The notes beneath the pieces are model-generated. The model was not told the DNA's origin and searched no databases. It saw nothing but the letters and a program-made list of their open reading frames with translations. Of a DNA stretch of 64,000 nt, positions 36,601 to 47,679 are shown piece after piece. Source of the DNA: Chenopodium formosanum (Eukaryota > Streptophyta > Magnoliopsida > Caryophyllales > Amaranthaceae); contig CM044876.1 in the NCBI GenBank assembly GCA_024500155.1, positions 8,747,001 through 8,811,000 on the forward strand, given 5' to 3'. How positions within the stretch are numbered: position 1 is the first letter of the stretch; every line of letters starts with the position of its first letter. The translations under genes were made by a program, and so were the position numbers.

Positions 36601-39600
36601 GTGCCCCTCCCTCAAATACTGATTCCTTGCAGACACATAATGATGAGGCCCAACCCAAAAACATACAGTATAGGTTGGCCATCAAAAGGGACACAAGTTA
36701 GACTCACCTTCTCCCTCTTTTTCTACAAGCCCTAAGAACCTCATTGGCCATCCATCAAACTCCAGCTGACCAAAACAATACTATTCCTTCAGATCTAGGG
36801 TTTAAGTAGACCAAAAAATTGCACCCATCAATTAACCAGAGCTAAGAAAAGAGTTAAGGTTTACAGTCTTCGAAGAGGGGTGAGACAAGTTGAAGATTTA
36901 AGATTTAAGGTTCAGCTATCTAGTTGCCTAATTGGTTTCTTAGAAAGATGCTGCACACCAAACTTTCATAGAGAAACAAGTACACATTGACAGCATCGTA
37001 ACATGTAAGAGAAAAAAGAAAAGAAAATGGGAGGCAGGACAAATATCAAACACCAGAAATCTTTTATAATATTATAGATTTATACAGGAAGAGATCCATG
37101 AAGATTCTAATCAAATATAAAACCTCTACACTTCAACAATTCTCCAAAATATTTCACATGTTTATATTACTACTATTAAGCCTATTACTAACAAAAAGTA
37201 TCTGGAGGATAGCAATGACCAAATCCTTTGTATCAAGCTCTCAATCCATTTTCTTATTCTCTTATTCCGTCACGTTTTCCAAGTCAATATGTCGAATTTA
37301 CGGACTTCAATTTTGTTCACATATTTATTTTTATTTTTTTTTTTTGACAGAAATTTTGTTCACATATTAAGGTAACCATTGTTACTCTTTTTGACATAAA
37401 TCAAAACTTTGTCTAAAAAAGATTTAGGCTTGTTTGGATAGAAAGAAAAAATGGAAGGCAATGGAAATAATTGGGTTTCCTGTGTCAAATTTCAAATTGT
37501 ATATGGGAAGTAGGCAATGGAAGGGGAAAAAAAAAGCTTCAAATTTTCCACTATCCTAACCTCCTAAAATAGAGGAAGGAGAAATTAAAAACATGTCAAC
37601 CTTGTATTCCCTTCCCTTCCGCTTCTCTTTTTTACTTACAAACTAACAAACATTAGAATCCTTTCAATAACTTCTATTAAGACCAAATATAAGTACATGA
37701 ACTTTGACTTGCATAATTGCTAGTGCATAACTTCAGTAATTAACATCTTTGATAATCAATAAGTGAACATTATTTTATAAAAATTAATAATTTAAATAAA
37801 AGGATACCATATGACTATGTCCTTAGTATAAATCACCATCGATAGAAAAAAGTAGATAATGTTGATAGAGCAAAAGTCAAATATTGCATCAAAAAATAAA
37901 CGGAGGAAGTGCCAAACAAGCTGTTAAACAATAAATAAATAGCATGTCTTTGCCCGGTGTTTTTACCCTCAAAATCAACACTTCTAACAATGTCAAAAAC
38001 TCTTCATTTTAAAATATTCCAGGTCAAGTGCAATAACATACCCAGGTTGCCAAGTATAAGTATAGGTATAGGAGTATAAATTTTTACAGTGAAACGTCAA
38101 ATCATTAAATTATACTTATATTAATAGCCAGAGTGATTTGACAATGTTTACATATAATGGATGCAATAGAACTTGAGAAAATCTTACTTAAACTAAACAT
38201 AAAATTAAATAGACACAGAGATACAACATAAAAAAAATCAAGAAAGAGAAATTCAACTGTTCTCCCCCAAGATTAAGGGTAATTACACACTAATACACAC
38301 CTCTGTTTGTTTCTGCCGAGATGACTCTGAAGCAGATGCAAAGGATCTGGACGAAGTCGCTTGAAACATTCTGCGGTTTTCACACAACTGGTTGGTAAAT
38401 CCAGTGTTCAATGAAGCCAACGAGTATGCCTGACCTAACATGACATTTCAACATAGATTATCAGACTCAAAGTAGTCAGAAAGTGTATATGAATAACAAC
38501 GAAAATTCTCGATCCCACATATCATGATCAGATTCATTATAAATCAAAGGCAGTAATCATGTAATGAACAATATTCTACACACTTCATGAATCATAATTT
38601 ATATTAGATTTCTCTTTACAACAATCACTTAATTTTTCATCACATTGAGACAGCAGGATGTGAAGGAAAACATCATGCGCTTTAACACAAATGGTTGTAT
38701 CATGAAAAGATCTCATTTTGAAGCAATAAGAAATGGAACTAATAGCTCACATAAAATTCAAAATTGATTATTCAAATATACTTAGACTGCTGAAAGGTAT
38801 AATCTAGCGAGGAAAGAAAACTCCTGAAGTCCTTATCTCCTACTATGATCTCGGATCTTCTTTGTAGACAAAGAGCTAAACTCTACCCCAAGACTAGCAG
38901 GAAAGAATGACCATTAAGAAGTTGAACTAATAGACAGAAAGATCCTCATCCGCAATGTGAATGTGAATGTGAAAACAAATATAAAGTATGAACTCTACCT
39001 AAGATATTCATACTGACAACTTTTAGAGAATATAAGTGAAAGTTCTTAGCTAACAAGCCCAAATCACAGCAAAACAATAAAATGAAAAGGAAAATTCCAT
39101 GTGACAGACAGACAGAGGAATATTTACCTTGTCAACACTGCCCAAAAAAAAAAAAAAAAAAAAAATCCTCACATTGAAATCCTAGGGTTCGAATTTGTAG
39201 AGCTTGCCCTTTTAATTAAAATCTTACTAGTACTAGAATTTATTTATTATTATTAGTAAGCAGGCAGTCCTTATGTGCATACCAATATACCATTACAGTT
39301 GAACCAATGAGGCTACCCTTTCCCCAACAATTGCACAAATGTTGACTCAGTTAAATCTTGTTAATAATGCCACTTCCAAAAAATAAGTAGAAAATCTAGA
39401 CAGATTAACTAAATCAAAACAATAGTTGAAAAAAAAATTTAAATAAGATTATTAAAACATTTTTATAGCAATATAAATAATTTCATAATTTGTTTTAAAG
39501 GTCATATAATGAGGCAATAAAAATAACTTTGTAATTCCATAAGAACATGTAATGTTCATAGTAATAAACATACACTCCCAAGAGAAACTGTGGTTTTTTT

Positions 39601-41376
39601 TGTGTGAAACCATCTTTTAAATCATTGTTTTTTGTTTTTGTGAAAAACCACCTTTTAAAACAAATGTTGCAAAAAACTACCTAATTTAAAATTATTGTTG
39701 TAATTTGCCACCAACAACAGAACAAATGAACACTGAATCTTTAGTAGTCGAAGCTCATTCACCTGTAGGTGGTGAATAACAACAAATTTTTTAAATTGGG
39801 TGGTTTGTTTACAACATTTTCTAAAAAGGTGCTTTTTAACAAAATTTCCTATTTATTTTAACGTAAAGTAACTTGTGTTACTTAAAGTTAAGATTCGGTA
39901 TTTTTTTATGCCAACGTACACCACCAATTAAGATGGAAGAATGGGTAAAAGGATTTGAAAAAACAAAAAAAGATGAACAAATACGATGATAGGCATCAAT
40001 GGTAAAAAAATTACGAGTACATCTTTAAGTTAAATAGCCATAATTATCAGATATTTCAAAAATATAACGATAAATTTGAGAAAACAAACATTCTAACATA
40101 ATGTTCTACTTTCTACCCAAACCAACAAACACCCCCCCCCCTCTCCACACACACACACAAAAATAAATAAAAAATTTTTTGATTCTATTCCATTTTGTCA
40201 CAAACCTTTCATGTTAGCTGCAGTTTCTTCATAAATTGCAGAATTTGACCCAAAATACCTATTACAAGAGACACACATCGTTAGATGTCTTCAGGCTATC
40301 CCACAATGTAGCATCAACTAGAAAGTGAAAACACATGAAAGCTTATGACAATGGTTCTGAAAATTTTATGCTTCAACCCCACAACATACACTATTGTAAG
40401 CTTCAAGTACACGAATTGTATTACTCATTATATAAGAAGATGACCAATAAGAAGCCTTCATTACAAAGTTTAAAGTCATACAAAAAGATAAATCAATAGG
40501 AAAAACATTAACATACTCATTTCCCAAACCAGATCATGACTCATGATTCTATGAACTAAAACACGAGATATGCAATTTATGGGAAAGGTTAGAATTCAAA
40601 TGAATAGAGCTCTAGGAGGCCTGGTGAGGATTTGGTTGAAGATTTAAAAAGCTCATAGACTTGCAGATATCAAGTAAATCCCAAAGCATAAAAGATTAGA
40701 TGAGTGGCTGAAGGTTTGGCCAGCTAGTATTTGATACACAAAGCACGAAAGAATCACAAAATTCGCGACTAACTAATACGAATTATGTAATGATCTCCTC
40801 TTCATTGCTCATTGACAGACTAATGCTGGCATTTATAGCCCATCAGCGCTCTAGGTACCAAGAACTCCGTAAATGTTAACAAGACCAATGAGCCTAACCA
40901 GTCCTATAAGAGGCAATACACTAGTTTCAAATAAACCTACCTAAATTCGAATTTTCTTATCATAATGCAATCAAGAAATAAAACATAAGAATTTCCTAGT
41001 ATCATCAATTGAAGGAAAAATTAGAACAGAAAATAAATTGAATTGAAGATCACGCCAATTGTAATGATCAAACTTGAGCCTAAAACCCTAACAATTTCTC
41101 AAAACAAATTAATTCCTAACTCTTACTAAATACATTGACACCTAAAATTCCATATATATACAATCATAATCCAAAAATTCCGCCATTAATAAGAAATTAA
41201 TCAGAAGAAGAAATCAGAACAAACCTAAAGGGTTGAGTTGCGCGCGAGAAGGTCGGGAGAAGCGGAGTGCGGTGAATTGGTGATGAAGATGAAGATGAGA
41301 TGAGGCGGTTGAGGGAGGAGAGAGAATCGGAGTGTCGTCGAAGTGAAGAAAGAGACTTTGTTAACCTTGACGCCAT
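30635..41376 (-). CDS. TIM21: TIM21-like mitochondrial inner-membrane import subunit
   Basis: Seven exons join in frame: 41225-41376, 40206-40258, 38301-38434, 33656-33834, 33522-33570, 32412-32531 and 30635-30793. They encode 281 residues, close to the plant family length. The first 50 residues are rich in Ser/Arg/Leu (MASRLTKSLSSLRRHSDS), a mitochondrial presequence. [20 protein letters not shown] precedes one transmembrane helix (SIVILAGLGIAAVAAYGVF). The intermembrane-space TIM21 domain carries RIGSPVKGYGQESRNRAARQ and ends LILESFLPA. TIM21 helps TIM23 receive presequence proteins from TOM; the Arabidopsis homologue is linked to SD3. Introns take up about 92% of the gene span. Intron 3 (4.5 kb) holds a recent LTR element in the same orientation. 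No lesion is seen in the coding exons. Confidence 0.92.
31646..31688. repeat. (GT)n followed by a run of 25 G
   Basis: An alternating GT stretch leads to an unbroken G homopolymer (31664-31688) in intron 6 of TIM21. Such runs can form G-quadruplexes. Its exact length may be a sequencing artefact. Confidence 0.85.
34687..35015 (-). repeat. 3' LTR of the retrotransposon
   Basis: 329 bp, nearly identical to 36303-36631. It is the 3' LTR in the element's own (minus) orientation, preceded by the purine-rich gggcggcgggtat. Confidence 0.9.
35046..36188 (-). CDS. Unrecognised 380-codon frame inside the LTR element
   Basis: The frame begins MKLQRDCKNIEKIVGDAISR with a charged, coiled-coil-like start. 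A Gly-rich middle follows (GDFGDGFTGGGPGEIVSEKG), and it ends SSSDYKPP next to the 3' LTR. No zinc knuckle, protease or polymerase motif is visible. A second short frame starts upstream at 36243 (MNSEFTDMFSQPEF) but in another phase and stops after 34 codons, so the original gag-like gene may be frameshifted. The function is not known. It could be a gag-like remnant or chance. Confidence 0.4.
   Translation of the reverse strand: MKLQRDCKNIEKIVGDAISRFKSECKLIREELKNEKPEVDDAKQTATTDVPSGDVEITSLEEKLVVEKADLELSSFADNLIGDFLGGSEKSDSEIGCGVESFARKLNYGGRLGDFGDGFTGGGPGEIVSEKGGGYCGRAGGFHSDLEGILAGKVERGGQTTASGGLNRAGIFLRGGSGASGSGGGPGCRVAREEGGKGHKTDGDKSRVRFSGGNDFSPLFGVQSGGFLGGFQTSLERDEYRRSFGSFVGLEKKTEIEYACKGNMVILLEAIAREFHLLGHVLLKLREASRLQSNPNHNSGLLSCIGPAYLQSLFSLQGKTQILEYGLIDLRPIFSSSTLIAQSVLYHANSSVHGSALSVTVAEVDIRSRGRESSSDYKPP
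36290..36300 (-). other. Primer-binding site (initiator Met tRNA)
   Basis: Minus strand tggtatcagag lies two bases inside the 5' LTR, the standard plant LTR-retrotransposon priming site. Confidence 0.85.
36303..36631 (-). repeat. 5' LTR of the retrotransposon
   Basis: 329 bp. It is the 5' LTR in the element's orientation, separated by two bases (aa) from the primer-binding site at 36290-36300. Confidence 0.9.
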
Positions 41377-42769
41377 TGTTATGGCTTTGATTGTTGAAGA
41401 GAGAGAAAGAAAAAAGAAAGTTGGAGGTTGAAGATGAATGAGGGTTTTTGTTGGGGGTTTACTTGTGAATTTTTGATGACACAGAAAGAGAGAGAATCTG
41501 GGTTTGGTTTCGTTTAGGTCCGTTTCAGAGTTCAGAAGTCCGGTCCATGCCGGACTCGACCCGAATTCAGCCCGATACAGCGATATCTGACTCAAAACAT
41601 ATTCGCAATCTGAATTAATTTGAACCCAACCCCGAATATTATTTGACCCGAAATTAACCTGACTCAAATGAACCGTTTGCAGTACTCTTCCATCCTTTTT
41701 AATTTTTTATTGCCTCATTTTATATATATGGATCAAATATTTTAAAACTTTAACCATGAATTCTCGTTAAATTCTTTATTTTACCTTAACTCTTTTGATT
41801 TACTAAATTACGAGTGTTTTTATTGAAAATTACTAGCAATTCATGATATAGTATTCAAAGTTGTGCGTTAAAAAATAAGTATTTAATTCTCTTGGTTTTA
41901 TTTACTTTAATTTTTTGTTGCTATGGTTAATAGTATCATGTTAGGATTATTTTTATTATTGTTAGCTTAGTATCATACAAGGTTGCTTTCAACATTTATT
42001 TGTTACTTCGTACTAGATGTTCTCATGATACATATGATTTTTATTGCTTTACTTGTTTAATCACAATATTGTTTATTAATCAAGATCGATATTTAAAAAT
42101 CACGCCTAATAAGATAATCATGGACTATACAATCTGTGAGGATCCTATTAATTATGTTGTTCAATCAAATGGTCACAATACTAGCAAACACTTAATCGTC
42201 TTAGCATAATCAAGTTTGGAGCAAATTAAATACCTGTTTGTATATCTTTTCAATTGCAAATGATACGTGTCAGTACGTCACTATAAGCAGTAGAGGACTA
42301 GAGGTCAATACGGGCGTAATTGACTTGCAAACTCAATTTTGCATAAGCAAATTATGCAACCAAGTATGTTGCAGATAATACGAAACGGAGGTATTATTAA
42401 AAAGTATTCCCTTCGTGTTTAAATAAATGAGACTCTTTTTTTCCGATCATGTTTGAAACCATATTATTTGCCGTTTTATTAAAATTAAATATATATTAGG
42501 ATTTCAATTTTGAAATAATGTTGTAACTCGACGCGGCGTAAAAACTAGTTTGGTGATAATTAAAAACATGCAAACTTCAAATCTGTAATACAATATCTAA
42601 TCCTAACCGGCGTGTGCGCCTGGCATCCGAACTAGTCACCTAAAAAGCATGCTTGACAATTATTTTTTCCTTCTTGTCAGTTATGTCCTTCGACTCCTTC
42701 CCATTCAACAAAATAATCTACATATTGAAATATGAATGTGGTCATCGTTACAGGCTTACAGCTTACACA
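41377..42769. other. Upstream of TIM21, no further gene
   Basis: It holds the TIM21 5' UTR and promoter. No clear TATA box was seen. Near 41560-41680 repeated words such as gacccga and ccgaa suggest a decayed MITE. A 69-codon frame at 42000-42209 is not recognised. Confidence 0.5.
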
Positions 42770-42784
42770 TATTTGAAGTTTCAT

Positions 42785-43001
42785 TTTTTTTTTTTTTTTT
42801 AAAGGTAAGAAGAAGGACCCTACTGAACCGACACCTCTCACAGGTTTAGTCAGCCCAGCTCCGCAGGTCATCGCTTGAGAGTAAAGGGAGGAGGTAAGGG
42901 AATCCCTTTACTCCCAAGCATTTTGTAGTTGGTGGGGCTCGAACTTGTGACTTCAAAGTCACAAGGCGAGTTCCCCACCAACTCCACCAAGCTTTGCTTG
43001 G
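42785..43001 (-). mobile_element. tRNA-derived SINE with perfect 15-bp TSD
   Basis: The duplication tatttgaagtttcat occurs at 42770-42784 and 43002-43016. On the minus strand the head reads gttggtggggaactc, then agttcgagccccac (B-box-like). A 150-bp body and a poly(A) tail follow, seen as T's at 42785-42800. It has the classic SINE structure with no coding capacity. Confidence 0.88.
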
Positions 43002-43016
43002 TATTTGAAGTTTCAT

Positions 43017-44347
43017 ATTGCAGTAAACTGAATCATACAGTATAAAGTATACAATAGTACAATACACCTTATTAATTATTAATTGCTACAGTATATGCAG
43101 TCATCTCATAAGATACATTAGGATTTTAGGACTGAGTCTTCATTGTAATAAAGTACAACAAAAGGGGTGCTGAACAGCTGAAGCAAGTGCAGCTTAACCC
43201 GAGTCATGCCAGAGCTTGTACTACAACCATGATCACCGTAATGGAGTCTCGTATAAGTTTAACAATCTAACCAACTTTCAGAACCATTGAACCACGATTA
43301 CCCTTCAGTCGAACTTAGATTTCCTCTTCTTCGTCGTCTTTGTCTCGGTATGTTGATTTAGGATACCACAACGCACTTCCCAAATCATTCTTGAAGAAGC
43401 TACCAAATTAAAATGGGTTAGCTTGTGATTAGCATCACTGTGTAAGCTTTCCCCGCCTTCTAGGAAGGGTTGAAAAGCTTCACTAATCATATGCTCAGTC
43501 TAAGCCAAATACCCAATTTTATTGCTCAATATTTATTATGTACAAACAAGAGCCTCAAATTACCGCTAAGCCAATTTCACGGCCCAAAATTTTTGTACAA
43601 ACAAGAGCCTCAAATTACCTCTTACCACCATTTACACCAAACTGGTGAATTGTTTTCAGATTCAGGTTCATATATAGATGGGCGGCTGTTAAAAAAAAAA
43701 ATAAAAAGAAAGAAAAGAAGCAGTTAGTACAAATGGAATTATTTGTGCAGAAAACATACAGGTCACGACTAATAGTTTGTGAAGAAGTATTTAACAAATA
43801 AGAAACAACCGATTAAAGATCAAAAAGCATTCATAAATTCTACTACTACAAGTTTGCAAGTTACAATTTCAAGCATTCCTTGAAAAGACATTCTACCCAA
43901 GAACTTGTGAAATAAAAAAATAAAAAATCAACAAGTACTCTGTTGTTATCCATCACTTGCAATTGGAACTCATCTATATCAATCTTTTTTGGCCAGGAAA
44001 AAAATGTATAGTAAAATTACAAATAATTCTCCTTTCGTTTTTTTTTGAGGTGAAACGTTTATCTTGAATAATGAATATGTATGCCCATACAAAACTATGA
44101 CTAAAAATATTTTTTAAATTATTAACAAGTAATTAAAATTATAACAGTTGAATAATATTTAATTAATCATTGAGACAATTGCAATAAGTAGCAACAAGAT
44201 TATATTTAATCTAATGCATAAATTACTAAATTAGTCAAAAGTGGATCTAAATGAAAACTACAAAAAGTAAAAACATTTCACTCAAAAAAATACGAAGAGA
44301 GTATAGGGTGGAGGTTTTTTTGACAAGAGAGTGGAGGGTCGATATAC
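43017..44347. other. 3' flank of the NB-LRR gene
   Basis: A short direct duplication lies at about 43538-43566 and 43593-43621 (gtacaaacaagagcctcaaa). Some of the stretch may be NB-LRR 3' UTR. No other gene was recognised. Confidence 0.5.
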
Positions 44348-47300
44348 TTACATGTCAACATTGGGGATATGTTGGATAAGGTGGTAATCTTGGCCATTCG
44401 GCTTCTCATATCTTTCTTTCAGATTTGGACAGTGCAGTATATCCAGTTTCTGTAAAGAGGTAAGGCCTAGTAGTGATTGTGGAAGTGACGTCATTTCTTC
44501 ACAACTAGAAATTCTCAGCTCACGCAGCAAGGAGAGGTTGCCCATCTCTTCTGGGAGTTGTTGCAAATTGCGCATAAATCCAATATGAAGCTTCTGAAGT
44601 GTGGTTAGGCAAGCAATGCTTTGAAAGAGCTCTTCTTCCCGTTCTGGGAGTTGTGTCAATTTCTTGAGATTGGAAATTTCAAGTTCCTTAATGACCAAGA
44701 GATTTCCCAGTGTTACTTTTTTCAAGCTTTGGCAGTTACTAATTTCAAGGTACTGAATGGAGTATGAAGATTCAATCGTCAAACTTTCCAGTTCCTTGCA
44801 GGAGGCTATGCTTAAGCTCTTTAGATCAGAGAACCTGCTACTGATTGAAAGAGAAGTTAGTCCATCGTCAATCTGAAGAATATGCAGCAACTCTAATGAG
44901 GTTAAAAGAGTTGATGAAGATGATGACGTCAGATTGGATTCAAGTAACTTCCAATTGATTCTACCAGTAAATAATTTCACTAGCTTTGATGCTAGAGACA
45001 TTGACATCAACTTGGGGCACTGATGTATTTTCATCTTCAAAAGACGAGGAAACAAGAAGTGCCTTGGCTCACCACCATCACAGTTTGATGGTCTTGTCCA
45101 CCCCTTTAGAGACCTCAAATTTTCTAATTCCAACTCTTCTAAGGATGGGAAGTAGACATTGTGGGCTACCCAATCTTCATCTTCTACATACTCCAAGCCA
45201 CCAATATTTTCTAGAGTAAGATATTTGAGATGACTCAACTGGCTCAAGTGAGGGAGAACTTTGCACTCATCACATTTCTTAATACAAATGGAAACGAGAT
45301 TAGGAAGCCCATCCAACCATCTACGCGGCATCTCAACTCCTTTGTAGCTATCAACTCTGATATATCTAACCATTGGAGGGCATGGAGGCAATGAATCTGC
45401 ACCATGGTTTTTCCCAACTACAAAATAATCTAAATATTTCAAAGATTTCATTTTCCCAAATCCTACTGGCAAATCACTCAAACCAGTGTCATAAATTGCC
45501 AAGTGCCTCAAGTTGCCCAGTTCACAAAAATCTCTTGGCAACTCTTTCAGCTCAGAGCAAAACTCAAGGTTCAGTGTTTGCAGGTTTTGCAATCTTGTTA
45601 TGCCATCAGGAAGACATTTAATACAACGATTCCATGCAAGATTAAGGTATCTCAGATGTCTCAACTTCCCTATAGAATTTGGCACCACAGAGATATTCAT
45701 ATACTCTAAATCTAAGGCACGCAAAGACTGAAATTTCAAAATCATCATTTCAAGAGATGATGCTTTTACAGAACTAAAAAGATTGGATCTTAATAGTAAG
45801 GATCCTAATAGTAATGACCGTATCTTCCTAGCAGAAAGCAATGTTGCTGGAGCTTTGAATTCCCATCGATCGTCTTCTGGCCTTTCAATGTTAACACTCA
45901 CGTGCATCAATTCATCAGTAGAAGAGATCTGGTCTAAAGGCTCAACCAGCTTTTTAATCTCTTCACCAGCTATACCTTCAGCCAAGTCATGCACTAAATC
46001 GTGCATTTTGCAGATTATGACGTTCCCTTCATCATCTTCTTTCGGATCTTGAAATAAATTCTTCCCTAACAATTCCATAAAGTATTGATCTCCAATGTCT
46101 GCGTTTGATAGATCAAAATATCCTTGCGCCATCCACAATCTAATTAAATCATCCTTTTCATAGTTGTAGTCCTTTGGAAACAACGAACAGTATGCAAAAC
46201 ATTGCTTTAATGCCGGTGGCAAATAGTCATAACTCAACTTCAACACTTGCATGATGTTCTCATCTTCCTTTCCCTTTGTCTTTGAGAGTCGAGCATCTCT
46301 AATTCGTCGCCAGTCTTCTTCACTATTTTCAGTGTAACAAAGGCTTCCAATAACCGTGATGGCAAGGGGAACATTTCTGCAGCTATCAACAATCTCCTTC
46401 CCTAACTGAGTGCGAATATGATTGCTCTCTTCTTGCCCCAATTTAAATGCCAATTTTTTGAAAAGACTCCAGGACTCATAATCAGTTAGAACTTCTAAAA
46501 TATGGAATTTAGTTGTACCAACAGCATTTGCAGCTTTATAAGAGCGTGTTGTTACAATAACCTTACTCCCATCTGCACCAGACTCAAGCAACCTTAGAAG
46601 ATTCAACCAATTAATCCGTTCATCATCCCATATGTCTTCTAAGACAAGAAGAAATTTCTTATCTTTTAACGATTCTTGAATGCTTGATTGAATTCGATCT
46701 ACTGAGAGTTTACTAGTATCCTCAGAACTTAAGGACTGGCAAACTGTTCTCAGAACTTGGATCTGATTATTTACCTCAGGTACACATGCCCAACCAGCAA
46801 GATCAAAATGTTTCTGAACATTCTCATCATTATAAACGAGTTGAGCAAGAGTAGTTTTACCAAGACCCCCAAAGCCCACGATTGAGATTACAGAAACCCT
46901 TTTCCCATCATCATCAAAAAGCATTTCAGTAATAATCTTTTTGTCCTTTTCTCTACCAATAACATCATCCTCTCTCACATGAGATCCTCTTTCCCTATTC
47001 CTTATAAAGCGAGCCCTTAGTGGTTGTGGTTCATCACTATGACCAAGATAAGCATTCAAGTTTAAGCTAGCAATATCTGAATTGATTTTATCAAGCTGCT
47101 GTCGAATAGACTTGATTTGTCCAGATATTTTCCAGTTAAAACGATGATTGCCAGACCTTGAGAAAGAAACACAAACCTGCTTGTTGACATCTAACCGCTG
47201 TTTCTGGCGGTCAACAGTGAGTACATCATCAAACATATCATCGGCTTGGTAAAGCACAATCCTCAGCCTCCGAAGCCACTCTCTGATGGCGTCACTGCGC

Positions 47301-47476
47301 TCATCTTCTTGGTGCCTCTCTGCATCGTGAACTCGAGCTTGGATCATCCTGAAGGTTTCCTCTAGCTTTCTCAAATCGTCTCGTGCACCCCACCATGATG
47401 CAGCCTCTTTTACAGCTGCTTTGCCCAAATATGTCAAGGCTTTTGCCAATAAGTCGGAAATCACTCCCTCTGCCAT
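44348..47476 (-). CDS. CC-NB-LRR disease-resistance-type immune receptor
   Basis: An uninterrupted 1042-residue frame starts MAEGVISDLLAKAL. The Rx-N type coiled coil spans 1-130, with LYQADDMFDDV in the EDVID position. The NB-ARC domain has P-loop GFGGLGKTT (201-209), RNBS-A (HFDLAGWACV), kinase-2 LLVLEDIW (276-283), RNBS-B (SKVIVTTRS), a GLPL-equivalent NVPLA (368-372), RNBS-D (CFAYCSLFPKDY) and MHDL (491-494). Leucine-rich repeats run from about 580 to the end. Such receptors sense pathogen effectors in the cytosol and trigger cell death on ADP/ATP exchange. Two motif oddities are the usual LVLDDVW read as LVLEDIW and GLPLA read as NVPLA. The frame is full length with no stops, so it is probably functional. 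It appears as a singleton here, without neighbouring copies. A Helitron lies about 200 bp upstream. Confidence 0.93.
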   Translation of the reverse strand: MAEGVISDLLAKALTYLGKAAVKEAASWWGARDDLRKLEETFRMIQARVHDAERHQEDERSDAIREWLRRLRIVLYQADDMFDDVLTVDRQKQRLDVNKQVCVSFSRSGNHRFNWKISGQIKSIRQQLDKINSDIASLNLNAYLGHSDEPQPLRARFIRNRERGSHVREDDVIGREKDKKIITEMLFDDDGKRVSVISIVGFGGLGKTTLAQLVYNDENVQKHFDLAGWACVPEVNNQIQVLRTVCQSLSSEDTSKLSVDRIQSSIQESLKDKKFLLVLEDIWDDERINWLNLLRLLESGADGSKVIVTTRSYKAANAVGTTKFHILEVLTDYESWSLFKKLAFKLGQEESNHIRTQLGKEIVDSCRNVPLAITVIGSLCYTENSEEDWRRIRDARLSKTKGKEDENIMQVLKLSYDYLPPALKQCFAYCSLFPKDYNYEKDDLIRLWMAQGYFDLSNADIGDQYFMELLGKNLFQDPKEDDEGNVIICKMHDLVHDLAEGIAGEEIKKLVEPLDQISSTDELMHVSVNIERPEDDRWEFKAPATLLSARKIRSLLLGSLLLRSNLFSSVKASSLEMMILKFQSLRALDLEYMNISVVPNSIGKLRHLRYLNLAWNRCIKCLPDGITRLQNLQTLNLEFCSELKELPRDFCELGNLRHLAIYDTGLSDLPVGFGKMKSLKYLDYFVVGKNHGADSLPPCPPMVRYIRVDSYKGVEMPRRWLDGLPNLVSICIKKCDECKVLPHLSQLSHLKYLTLENIGGLEYVEDEDWVAHNVYFPSLEELELENLRSLKGWTRPSNCDGGEPRHFLFPRLLKMKIHQCPKLMSMSLASKLVKLFTGRINWKLLESNLTSSSSSTLLTSLELLHILQIDDGLTSLSISSRFSDLKSLSIASCKELESLTIESSYSIQYLEISNCQSLKKVTLGNLLVIKELEISNLKKLTQLPEREEELFQSIACLTTLQKLHIGFMRNLQQLPEEMGNLSLLRELRISSCEEMTSLPQSLLGLTSLQKLDILHCPNLKERYEKPNGQDYHLIQHIPNVDM

Positions 47477-47679
47477 TTTTTCTACACCCTTGTTTTTAAT
47501 CTCTCCTTCTTTGAGTTGTGAATTATGGATGAATTATGGACTAGACATATTGAATAAACTTTATGTGGATGCTCATTAGTCAATTGTTAATAGTCAGTGT
47601 GAAAGCAACAACCAGTGAATGAATTATTGTCCTGTGTTTGAATTTTCAAACTATCAATGAATTAGGAAATATTACTACA

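Larger units (their letters stand above)
34687..36631 (-). mobile_element. Non-autonomous LTR retrotransposon (1.9 kb) in TIM21 intron 3
   Basis: Two direct repeats of 329 bp (34687-35015 and 36303-36631) begin TGCAAGG and end CTAGCA on the minus strand. The 5-bp duplication gacac flanks the whole (34682-34686, 36632-36636). Next to the minus-strand 5' LTR lies a primer-binding site, tggtatcagag, complementary to initiator Met tRNA. A purine-rich stretch precedes the other LTR. I saw one LTR difference (gagatc versus gaggtc), so the insertion is young. There is no protease, reverse transcriptase or integrase. It must move with enzymes of another element, like TRIM/TR-GAG elements. Confidence 0.92.

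Noticed and set aside
44986..46052. Several plus-strand frames of 68-89 codons
   Set aside because: Antisense shadows of the NB-LRR gene.
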